Positions 12,701 to 23,902 of a stretch of 64,000 nucleotides of DNA are shown in pieces. The first letter of the stretch is position 1. The number at the start of each line of letters is the position of its first letter. Source of the DNA: Vitis vinifera. Lineage: Eukaryota > Streptophyta > Magnoliopsida > Vitales > Vitaceae. The position numbers were made by a program, and so were the translations under genes. The stretch covers positions 3,992,001-4,056,000 of the forward strand of contig NC_081813.1 of the NCBI RefSeq assembly GCF_030704535.1, written 5' to 3'. The notes under the pieces are model-generated. The model saw nothing but the letters and a program-made list of their open reading frames with translations, searched no databases and was not told where the DNA came from.

Positions 12701-14787
12701 GGCTGAACAGAAACCTAGTCACATTAGAAAGTTATATTCACTTGAGAGGGGAAATATTGAGTAGCAAAATTGTCTGGATTACTTCTTCTTTCACAATTCT
12801 TGGTCCTATTAATTCTAGAGCAATGAAGAATGCAACTTTCTAATATTTGAATTTTTGGGTTTTTCCCATCTTAATTGCAAACTTCAAAAATTGAAAAAAA
12901 TGGTCATTTTGGAGATCATCTGACCAAACTTCTGAATTTCAGACTTTGTGTGAAATTCATCAGATGATCAGTTGTGTCAGTTTCTGCAGTTGTGAAGGCT
13001 GTGGTATCCATTAACTTATATGCTGTTCATTCTGTTCAAGCTTCTAATTCAGCATTATGTGACAGAAAAACTGTCAAGCTTCATCCAACTAAGCATTACA
13101 CATTTGATTGGTTCAGGCAGCCTCAATGGGCCTTCAAGTCACTGCAGCGAGTTCTTTTGCATCAGAATCTGGAGCATTGTATCTATCTGTCGGTGGCATG
13201 CTGCTGTGAGTTGTCAATACTCATCAACGAGATCTTGAAGAAAACCATAAGAATATTATATAAAGAACAAGGATCAAAATTCCATCTTCATCTCAATAAT
13301 ATATGCAAATTACAGTCACAATATTGGCAGGCTTGTTTGTGTTTTTATTTATATGCAGCAAGATAATTATGAGTTTATGGGCCAGTTACCATATTATTCT
13401 TTTGAGAAAAAAAATAAAAATGAAGTGATATTCTAAACTCATGATAGCTTGATCCAAATATTTAGTTATAGAAGCAGCTTCGACCCATCTTGGATTTAAA
13501 TTTCAGGGTACAGATTGGAATCTGTGTGAGTAAAATATTCCAGAACTTGATCAGTGAAGAAATGAAATTTATGATGTATATATATGTATTGTAAGTTGTT
13601 GTAAATTGTTGGAAAATTGTGATGAGTAATCACACCCAGGTGGCCATGGTATCCATTACGGCCTAAACCATCTTTATATAACTTGGAAAGAGAACTGAGG
13701 GGAAACAAACAACTTTAAAACTTTTGCTATGTCAATAACATGATATCCTTCCCTAATTGAAAAGTTGTTTATGCAGGTGTGTCTTGACATTTTCTCTGGG
13801 TGCTGGTCCAGTCCCAGGTCTCCTCCTTGCGGAAATATTCCCCAGCCGAATTAGGGCAAAGGCAATGGCAGTATGCTTGGCTGTGCATTGGGTACTTCCA
13901 TTGTTCTCTGTGTTATTGTTATATTTCCTTTTTTTTTCTCTCTTGCCATCTCTGGGACCTCAAATCTAGACATATAATGCAAAAACTGAGTTTTACAACC
14001 CTATGTTCTTCTATTCCTTTTTCCATTTTAAAAACTAAGTTTTACAAATTTATGCCATTTTTTCTTTTTTTCTTTTCCTTTATAAGACATGATCTACATT
14101 TTGAACTACTTGAATGTTACTTCAACATTGCTTATTGTTTCTCTTTGGAAACTATAAAATATGGGTTTGAAGATAGTACAGCTGGGCCATGGCTAATAGA
14201 CTAATTATAGGCATAGGGTTTTGAGCATTAAATTTAAGACTGACCTCCTCAAAGGAGAAGCTATGACTTGTAATTTGATACTCTTAATTTGTACTTTAAA
14301 TCGGTAAATTGAAAATTTCTTTTTAAGTCAATAAATTTGTGACAGTTGCGCTTAATTTAAGATACTCAAGGGTTTTTCATTGGTTTCTATTATTTATTGA
14401 TTCTTGCAAATTATGAAGTAAATGCAATTTTGAGGTCCCCTTCAAATCAATTTTTTGGCATTGCTCCTAGTCTGTAACATATACCGAGGGTTTTGGTTTT
14501 GGCCTTTGTTTGGTGGGATCTTTTTATTTTCCCATTTACTTTTCATTTTTAGACTTTATGAACTCTTGATGTCATATTCTTATAAAGTTAAGCATTTTGA
14601 ACAGGTGATAAATTTCTTTGTTGGTCTACTTTTTCTACGCTTGCTGGAGCAAATTGGGCCCCAGATCTTGTACACAATCTTTGCTACATTTTGCTTGATA
14701 GCCGTGGCTTTTGTGAAGAAGAATGTGGTGGAAACCAAAGGCAAATCACTCCAAGAAATTGAGGTTGCTCTTCTTGCACCTGAGTAG
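6708..14787 (+). CDS. Probable plastidic glucose transporter (MFS sugar porter)
   Basis: Thirteen coding exons: 6708-6780, 7334-7445, 7557-7624, 7715-7847, 8794-8893, 8990-9102, 9222-9315, 11926-12079, 12153-12296, 12391-12464, 13117-13205, 13777-13891, 14605-14787. All junctions are GT-AG and phase-consistent; total 1,452 nt, 483 aa. Sugar-porter signatures appear in order: DGIGRRRAF in the loop after helix 2, RFLVGTGMGIGPPVVSLYVAE, ESPHWLLK, QQLSGINAVFYFSS, DKLGRRVLLL, GPVPGLLLAEIFPSRIRAKA and VETKGKSLQEIE near the C-terminus. It resembles, from memory, Arabidopsis At1g79820 (SGB1, 'probable plastidic glucose transporter 3') and At1g67300. The family has twelve helices and is thought to move hexose across a plastid or Golgi membrane. 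The start in a 24-codon first exon (MRERQYKRTASKDYL) is supported by exact phase with exon 2. Intron 7 is unusually long (2.6 kb). Confidence 0.9.
9735..10960 (-). mobile_element. Probable LTR-retrotransposon remnant in intron 7
   Basis: This part of the 2.6-kb intron 7 differs in texture from its surroundings. Around 10150-10200 the minus strand reads like the end of a plant LTR (GAGGTTTTCCACGTTAAAAT followed by a CT-rich stretch). Near 10706-10740 there are two copies of a GATCGATCCA motif. No protein domain, complete LTR pair or target duplication could be delimited, so both the type and the boundaries are tentative. Confidence 0.3.
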
Positions 14788-15796
14788 AGAGGTATTTTCT
14801 TGTTATTCACTGTATTATTTGGCATTATAATTGTTGAAATTCAGCTAAGCAAAATGATTGGTGAAGTTTTGGGATCAACTTTGTATAATTCTTGGAGCCA
14901 GGTTAAGATTCTTGATTGTACTTGCATCACAGCTTTCTTCTTGTTTATTAATGAAAGTGGTTCAATCTTATATACTTTTAGAGTCTTTGACTTTTGCTTC
15001 TCACGAATGTTGCTTCTTTGTAACCATTTTTGCCTCCATAAAGGTTTTTTTTTTTTCTTTAGGTTCTTAGTTTTTTCAATTGAAAGTTCGGCTGACTTGT
15101 GTATCTGTAACATCTGGTTGGAAGACTTATACAACCCAGTTAGGAGTCAATTGCCGAGATCTTGGATAGTTACAAAATATATTGAGTAGCTACCTTGTTG
15201 TACTATAAAGAAACTCTCAGAATTTTGAATGATTCTTGTTGGGAAGGTGACTAATGTAATATCATAGACTGGACCATACTTCATTTCCCGGTTTTCAAAC
15301 ACAAAATTTAACTAGATTCTAGTAATGTCCTGCTGATTTGGTGAAGGTTGTCTTCATTTGTTCTTTGGTGGAATGCAAAAAGATGATGTGATTTATGCTT
15401 CTCTTGGAATGAAGGTCTTTTGGGAAATAAAGTTTCTTTTTCTGAATTCAAGTGACAGTTGATGTATGCCTTCTTTATCATAATCCCTTTATGCCTTGTT
15501 TTCCATGATGCTTAACATTAACATGATGAGTTCCATTAGCCCCAGATAATTTTAACTTACGATAGATATGAGTTAAACCCTGGAAATTATGTTTTTCCAC
15601 ACATGAATAGAAAAGTCAGTCTGATGGATGTATTGAAAGAAAAAAAAAAAACAATACTACCAGTCCTTATCAGAACGTGAACTTGTGAATGCAAGTATTC
15701 ATCAAAAAAAAAAAAAACTTGTGAATGCAAGAGATCTCTTTTGTTTTTTGATGAATTTGATCCATGAGGCCCACAAATCTTCCCCAATGGTGAATC
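14788..15796. other. 3' UTR and spacer after the sugar transporter
   Basis: T-rich sequence that probably holds the transporter 3' UTR. No coding features were recognised; frames at 14800-15189 are low-complexity shadows. It ends with a tiny poly(A) insertion, listed separately. Confidence 0.5.
15696..15716 (+). mobile_element. Minimal poly(A) retro-insertion with 15-bp target duplication
   Basis: A 21-bp segment, TATTCATC followed by 13 A, lies between two exact copies of ACTTGTGAATGCAAG (15681-15695 and 15717-15731). This is the expected footprint of LINE-type reverse transcription that was truncated almost at the poly(A) tail. Its few non-A bases (ATTCATCAAAA) resemble the tail of the LINE ending at 39315 (CTATCAAAA). 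Confidence 0.6.
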
Positions 15797-17149
15797 ATGT
15801 CACCTGCAGGAAGCATCAGTCTTGCACACCAGGGATCTTGTGTGCATGGACTAGTGAGAAATGATATTGAACATGTGGAAGAAGCCATGTTTAGAGTGCT
15901 AAGAGCAGTTACCAAATCAAATTGGGTCAGTTGGTGTGTTTTATGGGGTGCAGTTTGCAAGGTGGCTCCTCCGGAGCTTTTGGATTACTGCCTCAAGAAA
16001 CTTGGAGGAAAACTGATGTCTGATGGTGTGGTTGTTCAGGTCCTCATGCAATCCTGATTCAGTTGCTGTTGTGCACAGGATGGTAACTTCACTTTTTATC
16101 TTCATCAATTTTTGGTTTAATTTTCTTCTTGAATAAAACTACAAAGTCTGTACGCTTTAAAGACTACCTTTAGTCTAACCCAGTTAATAGCCATCCCAAG
16201 TCACAATAGTATGTGGTTTTTTTTCCTCCCTAATGAGGCACAGTATAGATGATTAGCAATGCCAACTATCAGAGTGTTGTCTTGAATAAGCATGAGGCTA
16301 GTGCTTGCAATAGTTTATTGGGTTTCAATTGATACTAGCATTAGTCAGTTATAATTTTGGAATTCCTGGGGTTGTGCCTTGTAAGCTTTAGTTTGTTGAA
16401 CCCTGGAAGATCATCATTCATCTCTTTTTGTGGTTTACTTTGTTAGAGACTTGATCTGGGAAGCATTCCCTCAAATGGAATTGCTGCTTGCACTAATTTT
16501 ACTTTCTAATGTTGCTGATTAGAGCAACATCTCCATGGACGATGCTTAGCTATGGGCCTCGAGCAAAGAGGGACCTTGCAATCACCTTAAATTCAAAGCC
16601 CCTGGACTTCAAGCAGTTTGTGAAAGACTACAAGCCTAAGAAGGAGTTGTCAATCACAAATCCATTTGGAGTTCATCTCTCATGCCTAGTGGAACTCATC
16701 GACCTATCTGAAGAGGGTGACACAAAATCACCACTAGAACTAATTGTTTATCTCTAAATGCCACCATTTTTTACCTCAAGCTTGGAACCTCAAGGGATTT
16801 TTAGGATGTATATTTGATGTTCAAAAGATTCAAAGCTAAAGAGCTCGTTGGCCATGCTGGGGTAGATGAGTCCACCTGGCTCAAGCTCTTGTTAGGTTCA
16901 ATCGGAATAGTTGAAGTTAGAGGAATATTCCATGGGAAGAACGGCCTAAGTAGGTTTAGAATGGAGAGAGGACTTGATAAATGGATGGTTGATTGCAGTT
17001 GTGGAGCCAAGGATGATGATGGGGAGAGAATGTCGCCCCATGACTGGTGTGGTGTGTGGAACCACAGTTGGTGTACTGAGATTTTAGACTATTGCAGTCC
17101 TTGCAAGGTTCATTTTTTGGAGATGGCTAACCTCATGTATCTTGGCTAA
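15797..17149 (+). pseudogene. Degenerate PHD-finger gene (MS1/MMD1-like group)
   Basis: Three separate blocks on the plus strand match one protein. 15865-16045: RAVTKSNWVSWCVLWGAVCK then PPELLDYCLKKLGGK. 16530-16745: MLSYGPRAKRDLAITLNSKP, DFKQFVKDYKPKKE, NPFGVHLSCLVELIDL. 16814-17149: MFKRFKAKELVGHAGVDEST, VEVRGIFHGKNGLSRFRMER, then CSCGAKDDDGERM and CGVWNHSWC. This is the order found in plant PHD-finger regulators related to MALE STERILITY 1/MMD1 (from memory). The copy is broken: a stop at 16755-16757, a frame change before 16814, no credible start, and the PHD zinc-ligand Cys expected after GERM is replaced by His. It carries no clear C-terminus. It is probably a dead partial duplicate. 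Confidence 0.72.
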
Positions 17150-17599
17150 GATGTACTATTCCGCTTCACTCAATCATAAGAATTTGAGGTAAGGTTCCTT
17201 GTAAAATCTCCAGTATACACCTATTAATAACAGAGAACCAGGTCGCCTGTGCTTGGAGCTAATGCACCAACTTCTTATCAGTTGGAGTTACGCCAAGCAT
17301 CAGGTAATCCCAAATAGGATCCAGCCAAATGGCCTCTTATGCCTCAATATTGGCCACATCTATGCTATGCAACTCCATAATGGGCTATTCAAGGTATTGA
17401 ACAGGAATTGTTTAGGCTTCTCGGGTATGTATAGATGCTACTAAACTGGTGTGGGCATCTGCCTAGTCTGTTTTCTTCTCATGACACTAATCCAATTTCC
17501 CAATGCTCAAACTTGTTGAGTTTTCACTCATCCCTTGCCTCATATTCTGTAGCGACCTGGTTTAACACAAGCTGGGAATCGGTCCTACTAGCCAGAAGA

Positions 17600-17960
17600 A
17601 GACGAAATCCTAGACCAGGCAGAGTCCGACTATCAGTGCCTCATACTGGACTTCGTTATTGGAGGTGACAAGCCTTAACCCCCTGTTGGGCAAATGTAAC
17701 ACGACTCTGGCTCTAGACCCCTTATGCATAGCTGACTAGTCAATGGAAGAGGGTCTTCCATTTCTTCAGGTTTACGAAGGAAGGTTTGCATACAGTCCTA
17801 AATTCACTCCATTCAATAGCCCACTTCGCTAATCTACCAGATAGGTTGGGTTTGCGCAAAATTCCCCATAGGGGCTGGTCGGTCAGCACATTCAAGGTAT
17901 GGGGTTGGAAATAAGGCCAAAGCTTCTGGGTGGTTGTCCGGAGCAATACCACAATCTTCT
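17600..17960 (-). mobile_element. Ty3/gypsy retrotransposon remnant (RNase H region)
   Basis: On the minus strand 17740-17952 encodes a degenerate RNase H-type block with RPYF-like WPYFQPHTLNVLTDQPL, SGRLAKWAIEWSEF and flanking residues. Further along the same strand (17710-17630) is SNNEVQYEALIVGLCL, the second RNase H-like motif typical of plant gypsy polyproteins. The order agrees with a gypsy pol gene on the minus strand. Frames differ between blocks and stops interrupt them. No LTRs were recognised. Confidence 0.65.
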
Positions 17961-18810
17961 CGTATTTAGAGTAGCAGGTTTATGCATCCATAAATACTTT
18001 GCTCATGTAGAAAAACTAGACTCTCTTGCTTAGCATTTGTATAATCGAGAAACACAATTATTAAAAAGATATAAAAATTGGTAGGCCAATATGCTTTCAG
18101 ACCTTTCAGAAAAATTGATAGCTCGACGAACCTCAATGCTAAAGTCGTTCAGACAAGATATCGCACCGGATACCACTCACTAGACTAAACCCAAAAGTCG
18201 TCGTGGGCTCATCCTTCCGAGGCAAGTTAGGTGATACGGTCCTAACAACCCGGGCGCTTGGTCGGTGCCCCATCCCATCACATGGGTAAGCTAGAGTGTG
18301 GCTTGTTGTGTCTAATGATGTGAATATTCCCATTCCCAAATTGCTTCTTCAAACAAATTAACTTTACGTAAATGAAATATTCCTCCATATATTGCAAACA
18401 AACAAAGCAAAAGAGAGTGGTTGTATCGATTGTTGCACTTTCAACCATAAATCAGGAATGTGGCTGGATCCCATATCTTCCATCACAAGCATTTCATACT
18501 CCTTCCCCAAGCAAAAAAATCAATTTGATGACTCACCTTCAGTTCCTCTCTCTCACCTTCCATATTCATATCCTTCACTTCCTCTGTTTCTCTAGGTGAG
18601 TTTTTATGTTTGGGCCTCAGCAGCAGACAGTCCAGTAGGCCTCCGTTATCCTCCATTCTCGTAATGCAAACGGTGGTAATGTATTTCACCTTTTTTAACG
18701 GTATTTTTCATTAAATTTTGCGTTGTAAAAAGTCATGTTGCTTGATGCACTCATGCACACAGCCACCAGGTCCAGTATCATCAATCCTTGTTTCTTTCTT
18801 GTTTGGTTTG
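17961..18810. other. Spacer, no gene recognised
   Basis: This stretch may include more of the gypsy remnant to about 18350, where base composition is still relatively GC-rich. No domain was recognised. Short frames at 18372-18689 overlap each other in several phases and are shadows. Confidence 0.35.
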
Positions 18811-19255
18811 GGAGATTTTTGTTTCTTTCCAACATGTGGAGAAGTCGGAAGTTAGGAATGGAAAAGAACCGCTAGGAAGTTCTCCATTTTTTGGCAAAGA
18901 AGATTGGTCTTGGTATGGGTCAGTGGAATTCATGAGGGGAATTGGAAAGACTCCCAAAAGTGCAAAGATTTGAAGAGAAATTTTCAAAATGCAAATATAT
19001 TAATTTAATTATTTGCATTTTATTTTAGATTTTTCTTCAATTTTTGCTCTTCTGATTGGAGTTCCTCCCTTCTGCTAAATATATGTTGCATGACAAAAAG
19101 ACAACTGCTTCATCTAAATTAAAATTCTTTGAATGAACTAAACAAAACTGACCTTACCAAAAGCAATCTTCTTTCCAGAGAAAGAGGGTTTCTAGCCTTC
19201 TTGATATCCATGTAATTTTCATTCCTCCATGTGTTGGAAAGAAACAAAAATCTCC
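18811..19255. repeat. Imperfect inverted duplication (about 130-bp arms)
   Basis: Bases 18811-18834 are an exact 24-nt reverse complement of 19232-19255. A second block around 18894-18922 pairs with 19150-19179 in the mirrored order. The arms are separated by about 200 bp of AT-rich DNA. A transcript would fold into a long imperfect hairpin. The arms lack stop-free frames in common, so this is not an obvious gene pair. Confidence 0.6.
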
Positions 19256-19360
19256 GGAGTTCTAACCTATCGGCTGAAGAAATAGAAAAAGAAAAAGAAA
19301 AAACCAAAGATTGGTGCTATAATCGTTGCAGGTGTACAAATGAATCAAGGATTTTTGAAT

Positions 19361-19475
19361 CCGTTTGATAGTGATTTTAAAAAACGTTTTCAATATTTCT
19401 AATACTTAAAAAAAAGTATCATTCATGTGTTAGAAAAACTAGAAATATTTTATAAAATCACTGTCAAACACACTC
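19361..19475. mobile_element. Short foldback MITE
   Basis: About 115 bp. The left end CCGTTTGATAGTGATTTTA pairs with the reverse complement of the right end, TGTGTTTGACAGTGATTTTA. The interior is A/T-rich. The terminal sequence resembles common hAT-type MITE ends, but no target duplication was identified. Confidence 0.45.
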
Positions 19476-22400
19476 TTCTTTTGGTTTATGATTTCACAAT
19501 TAACAAATTAATGCTTATTTATTTGTAAAATATAGAGTATAATCCCTATACTATCCTTAGATTTGGACTTGGATTGAGACCCTGATTAGACTTGAATAAC
19601 ATTGATGAAAAACCGTAAATGTTTAATCTCGGATTGAAAATGCTTCGAACTTATTCTTAAATTTTTGAAAGTTTGAAGAGCTTTTTAAATCCTTGATACT
19701 TAAAGTTTGAAAATACTTCGAATTTATGTTGAAAGCTTGAAGAACTTCTTAAATCTTTGATACTTATGGAGGTTATTGAATCCTCAAGGCCTAATTAAAC
19801 TTGTTTTAGAGCATTCCAATGTTTGAATAACTTTATTAATTAATTACATTGATTCTTTTTGAATCCTTGAGACTCTTAGTTTGAAAGTTTACAAGTGTCT
19901 TGTAAAAGCACGGGTTGAGAAATCCTTTTCGGTATTATCTCTTAATTTTTAAGAGATATTATTATTATTGTGTGAAAATAATCCAAAATTAATTAATTAA
20001 TTAATTAATAATTATATTTTTACAATTATAAAAACTAGTTAATTTATTTTTCTTTGATGAGAATACTAATATTTTTGGTATGCCCCATTTAGCATATTTT
20101 CTTATCTTGTTAAATACATGAATTGCACTCGATAATAAATTAGTGAGTAAATTTTACGGCTCTACAAATACCCCTTTCAAAAATTTGTTCACATACACAA
20201 TTTTATAACATTCTAAGTATTTACTTGATACTTGTAATCAATGTAAATGTGGTTTCACTTATTTTTCAAGAAATTTGTTCCTGCAAGGTGGAGAATGGTT
20301 TCCTCATTGCCTCCCAAAAACCTAATCCTTTCTTTTAAGTAATGAATATTTGGGTAAATGTTGGCTTTGTTTCCCTTGCCCTCAGCTTTAAGTTGTATCA
20401 ATTAATGTATAAATATTATTTGAATTACAATTATCCTAAATTATATAGTCTAATAAGTAATAAAATATGTCAATAAAAATGTTTTTCTACATTTTTTTTG
20501 CTTCAAATATTTTTTTTTATTTTGAAAAAATACATAAAGTATTGAGCTTGTTAAGCATTTTTTTAATTTTTTTTTCAAGTTTTACTCACTTATTATTAAA
20601 ACGAGAGAATATTCATTAACATAAGTTTAATTTAATAGACAACTTCTTATAATTGATTTGAAAAAATGAATGCAATATTTTCCACTTATGAGGTTTAGAG
20701 TCTATCATATTTTTTAAAAGTGTTTTTAGTTTTAAAAACATTTTTAAAGTAAAAAATAGGTATTTGGTGATATTTTGAAAAACACTTAAGAGGTGTTCCT
20801 TTTAATAAAAAAAAATACTTCAAAATTTTTAATATATTCTTAAAATACCATTTTCCACTATCCTCTATTTCTCTTTCACTCTTTACTTCGTTCTCACTCT
20901 CCTCTTCCTTTTTCACTTTCTCTTTCATAAAAATAATTTCTAATTTCTTTTAACAATATAAATATTTATATATTTTTTTTAATAAAATTTTTTGGTTTAT
21001 TATAATTTTTTTTAATAAATAACCCTTTTTAGTAATTTATTATTATTAAAAGTGTTTGATATATTATCAAAAAATACTTCCACTAAAAACAATGCAGGGT
21101 TGTTAATATACTTCCAATTTCCAAATACAATATATACTTTAGAATATCGGTCTTAATTTTTATTAATGATAAATTAGATATAGTTACTTTTACTAGATGT
21201 TAATCAAACGTTATAAAATAAGAGAATACTTTTACTAAAAATACTAGCCTCCACTGAAAATACTTCAAGAAGAAGCGCAATCTTATATGACATGTTTATG
21301 CCCCAAATATTTCGGTCAATTTATATTCAAAACTGTGAATCAATGGAAGAAGTTAAGTAATGAGTCTGGGGTCCTAGGAATCAAAGAAGGCTGGGATGTG
21401 GAGGAGTGGCGGTGCTTCTCTTCAACCCCACTGATCTCCTTCCCCAATCTTCTCTCAGCATCCTTGGCCTTTACTTTCCATCTCAGGTATTTTCCTTACC
21501 TCTTTCTTTTTCTTCCTTCTTCATTTTTAAGTTTCATATAGAATCAAATTTCCTGCTTTTCCCAGAAAATTTCTTTCTTTTCACCAGTCCTTACTTTGAA
21601 TTGGTGGTTTTTATGACAGGACCATTAGAAGTGGCAATTTTTGGAATGGTAGAAATCCAAAGCCCACCAAGTTTCTCCATCTTCAACTTCTAGCTTGTTT
21701 TAATTTTAAGAAAATTTTGATGTCTTTTGTAAGTTATAATATCAATTGGGTTGATAACTTGTTTGTTCTTTGATGTAGACTATTTTTTAACGTTGATGCA
21801 TGCAAGAATACTTAAAATATTCTACATATCTTGATGCTACATGGCTATTGGATCAAACCACGTTTGATTACTAATTACAGTAAAAGGAGTCCAGATTTCC
21901 CTAGCCAGTTGTATCTCCATCTCCCCCTGCCTTGACTGCAACTGCCATTGAAATCTGTAGAAGGGGAATCAGAATCTAATTTCTTCTTCTTATATCCATC
22001 TCTACCAGATGTGGTGAGACCATAGGGTGTGAGAGGAGAAGAGGGCTTAGAGGGGGTTTCCATCTGTCTGCAAGCGAGGTTTTGTTATTGTTTTTTTCCT
22101 AATGTTTGGGTATGTTATGGTGTTTGTTGATGCCTTATTTGGCTATTTCTAAGTAGAGCTTTTATCCAGAGAAGCAAATATTGACCAGAAGGATTAATCT
22201 ACATGGTGGGTGAAGCTCAAAGCTCCCTTCTCCTCCATTTCTGATCAAGTAAAACAAGGGTAAACTGAAAAGAAAATCCAAACAAGCAAAAGAATCTAAA
22301 ATGACAAGCACTTGAGTCAAGAGAAACCATTAGAGCCTGTTACTTTTGAAGGCCAATCATTATTTCACTCTAGAACTGCACCCATGTTAGAATTTTGACC

Positions 22401-23902
22401 AAAGTTCTTAGCACGGAAGCCAAATTTCTTTACATGAAGATTAAGCAAAGCTGGTTTATTGCCCTCTTCAAGTACCCGTAAAAATAACAATGTTTTCTGA
22501 CATCTGTTTGTTCAAAGAATGATGTTCAGCCTTCTCCGTTTCTATATTGATGCTGCACCAGCAAATGATGAAGCCAAATCAAGGTCATTGGGAGTAGGAT
22601 TGGAAGAAGTCATTCAACAAAAGAAAGTCAATCAACAGAGAAACCAAAAAGAAGGGATGAAGCAACAGAATCAATCTCATTTGGAAAAGGATGGTAAGAA
22701 GCTCAGAGTTGAAAACAGCATAGTTTTCACAAATAAATACATCTACAACTGCAGGGAAGAAACAGAGAAGCAAAAACATAACTGTTTTACATCAAAGAGA
22801 GACCTAAAATTCAAGGAGGAAAGGGTGAAAATGAAATCACATTGTTTTGAGATAAGTAGGGGGAGCAGAGGAAGTGGACTGACTTTGGAGGTAATTACTA
22901 GACATGACTCCTATTACCAAAACAATGTTTTTCTTTGAAGAATTTTTGTTTCTTCTTGACGATGATCATAGCTTCCAGGCAGAAGAAAGAAAAAAGAATC
23001 TTTCCCAAATAAATTTTCAGTTCTAACCAAAATTCATCTACTCTCAAACGTTATCACCTGTTCCAGTTTTACTTCTAGTTTTGTCATGTCACCAGGAATC
23101 ATGAAGAATAGAAACCCATCAATTTTTTTATCTTGAAATGGACCCCAAGTGTAGAAAAGAAATTAGTTGGATCATAAAGAATAAGATGATTGCAAATTGA
23201 TGGAACCAAAATGATTCTTGGAGTGTACAGGGAGTAGCACTTTTATCTGGAAACAGAAAGACAGGATATTGGATGGATGACATTAACTTCATAATCCAGA
23301 GTTGAAATAAGGCATGGTTTTGGAGCATCATTGTGCTTAACTGGAAAGAAGAGTCAGAAAAATAAAGGCAAAGAGATGAAGTTAAAGCTGAGAGTGAGAA
23401 AAAGCAAAAGGCTTATTAATTTATGTATGCTATTTTTCTTTCTTAATCAACTACTGGCCCATGATTAATGATGATCTCAAAGGTAGGCTTTTGATAAGGA
23501 GCTGCAGACTCATCAAACAGCAAAGAAGACGCAAAGGGCTTGAGCTTAAGGATGGGTGAAAGCTTAAGCATTGATGCTAAACTCTTCATACTGCTCCTTA
23601 TCTTGCAGTGCAGTTCTTGGAATAAATAAATAAATAAAAACCTCTATTATTAACGAAGAACCATACCTTGATCTTGGATGGAGGGAAACTCCTCTTATTC
23701 CTTCATGGCTCATGGAAGCATGGAATCCATAAGTACTTAATTGTTCATAAAAGCATGGAAGTTCATTAAATTTGAACTTCTTTCCCTCTCCAGGCTCATA
23801 CATACTCTTTTGACCTTCTCTGAATCCCATCTCCCCTTCTCTTATCACCTCTTTTTGGCTGAATTTCAACCCTTGTTTGTGTGATATCCTAAGAGACGTG
23901 CC
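19476..23902. other. Long AT-rich spacer, no supported gene
   Basis: Contains an (AATT)n-like run at 19988-20012, A/T foldback sequence around 20690-21080, and several short frames. The longest, at 22519-22938 (139 codons, Lys/Gln-rich), has no recognisable domain. The minus-strand frame 21875-22063 (METPSKPSSPLT..) could be a small gene but lacks any support. 23560-23902 is the probable promoter and leader of the NLR gene. Confidence 0.45.

Noticed and set aside
22519-22938. 139-codon Lys/Gln-rich plus-strand frame upstream of the NLR gene
   Set aside because: Low-complexity composition, no recognisable domain, no splice context; kept only as a note in the spacer entry.
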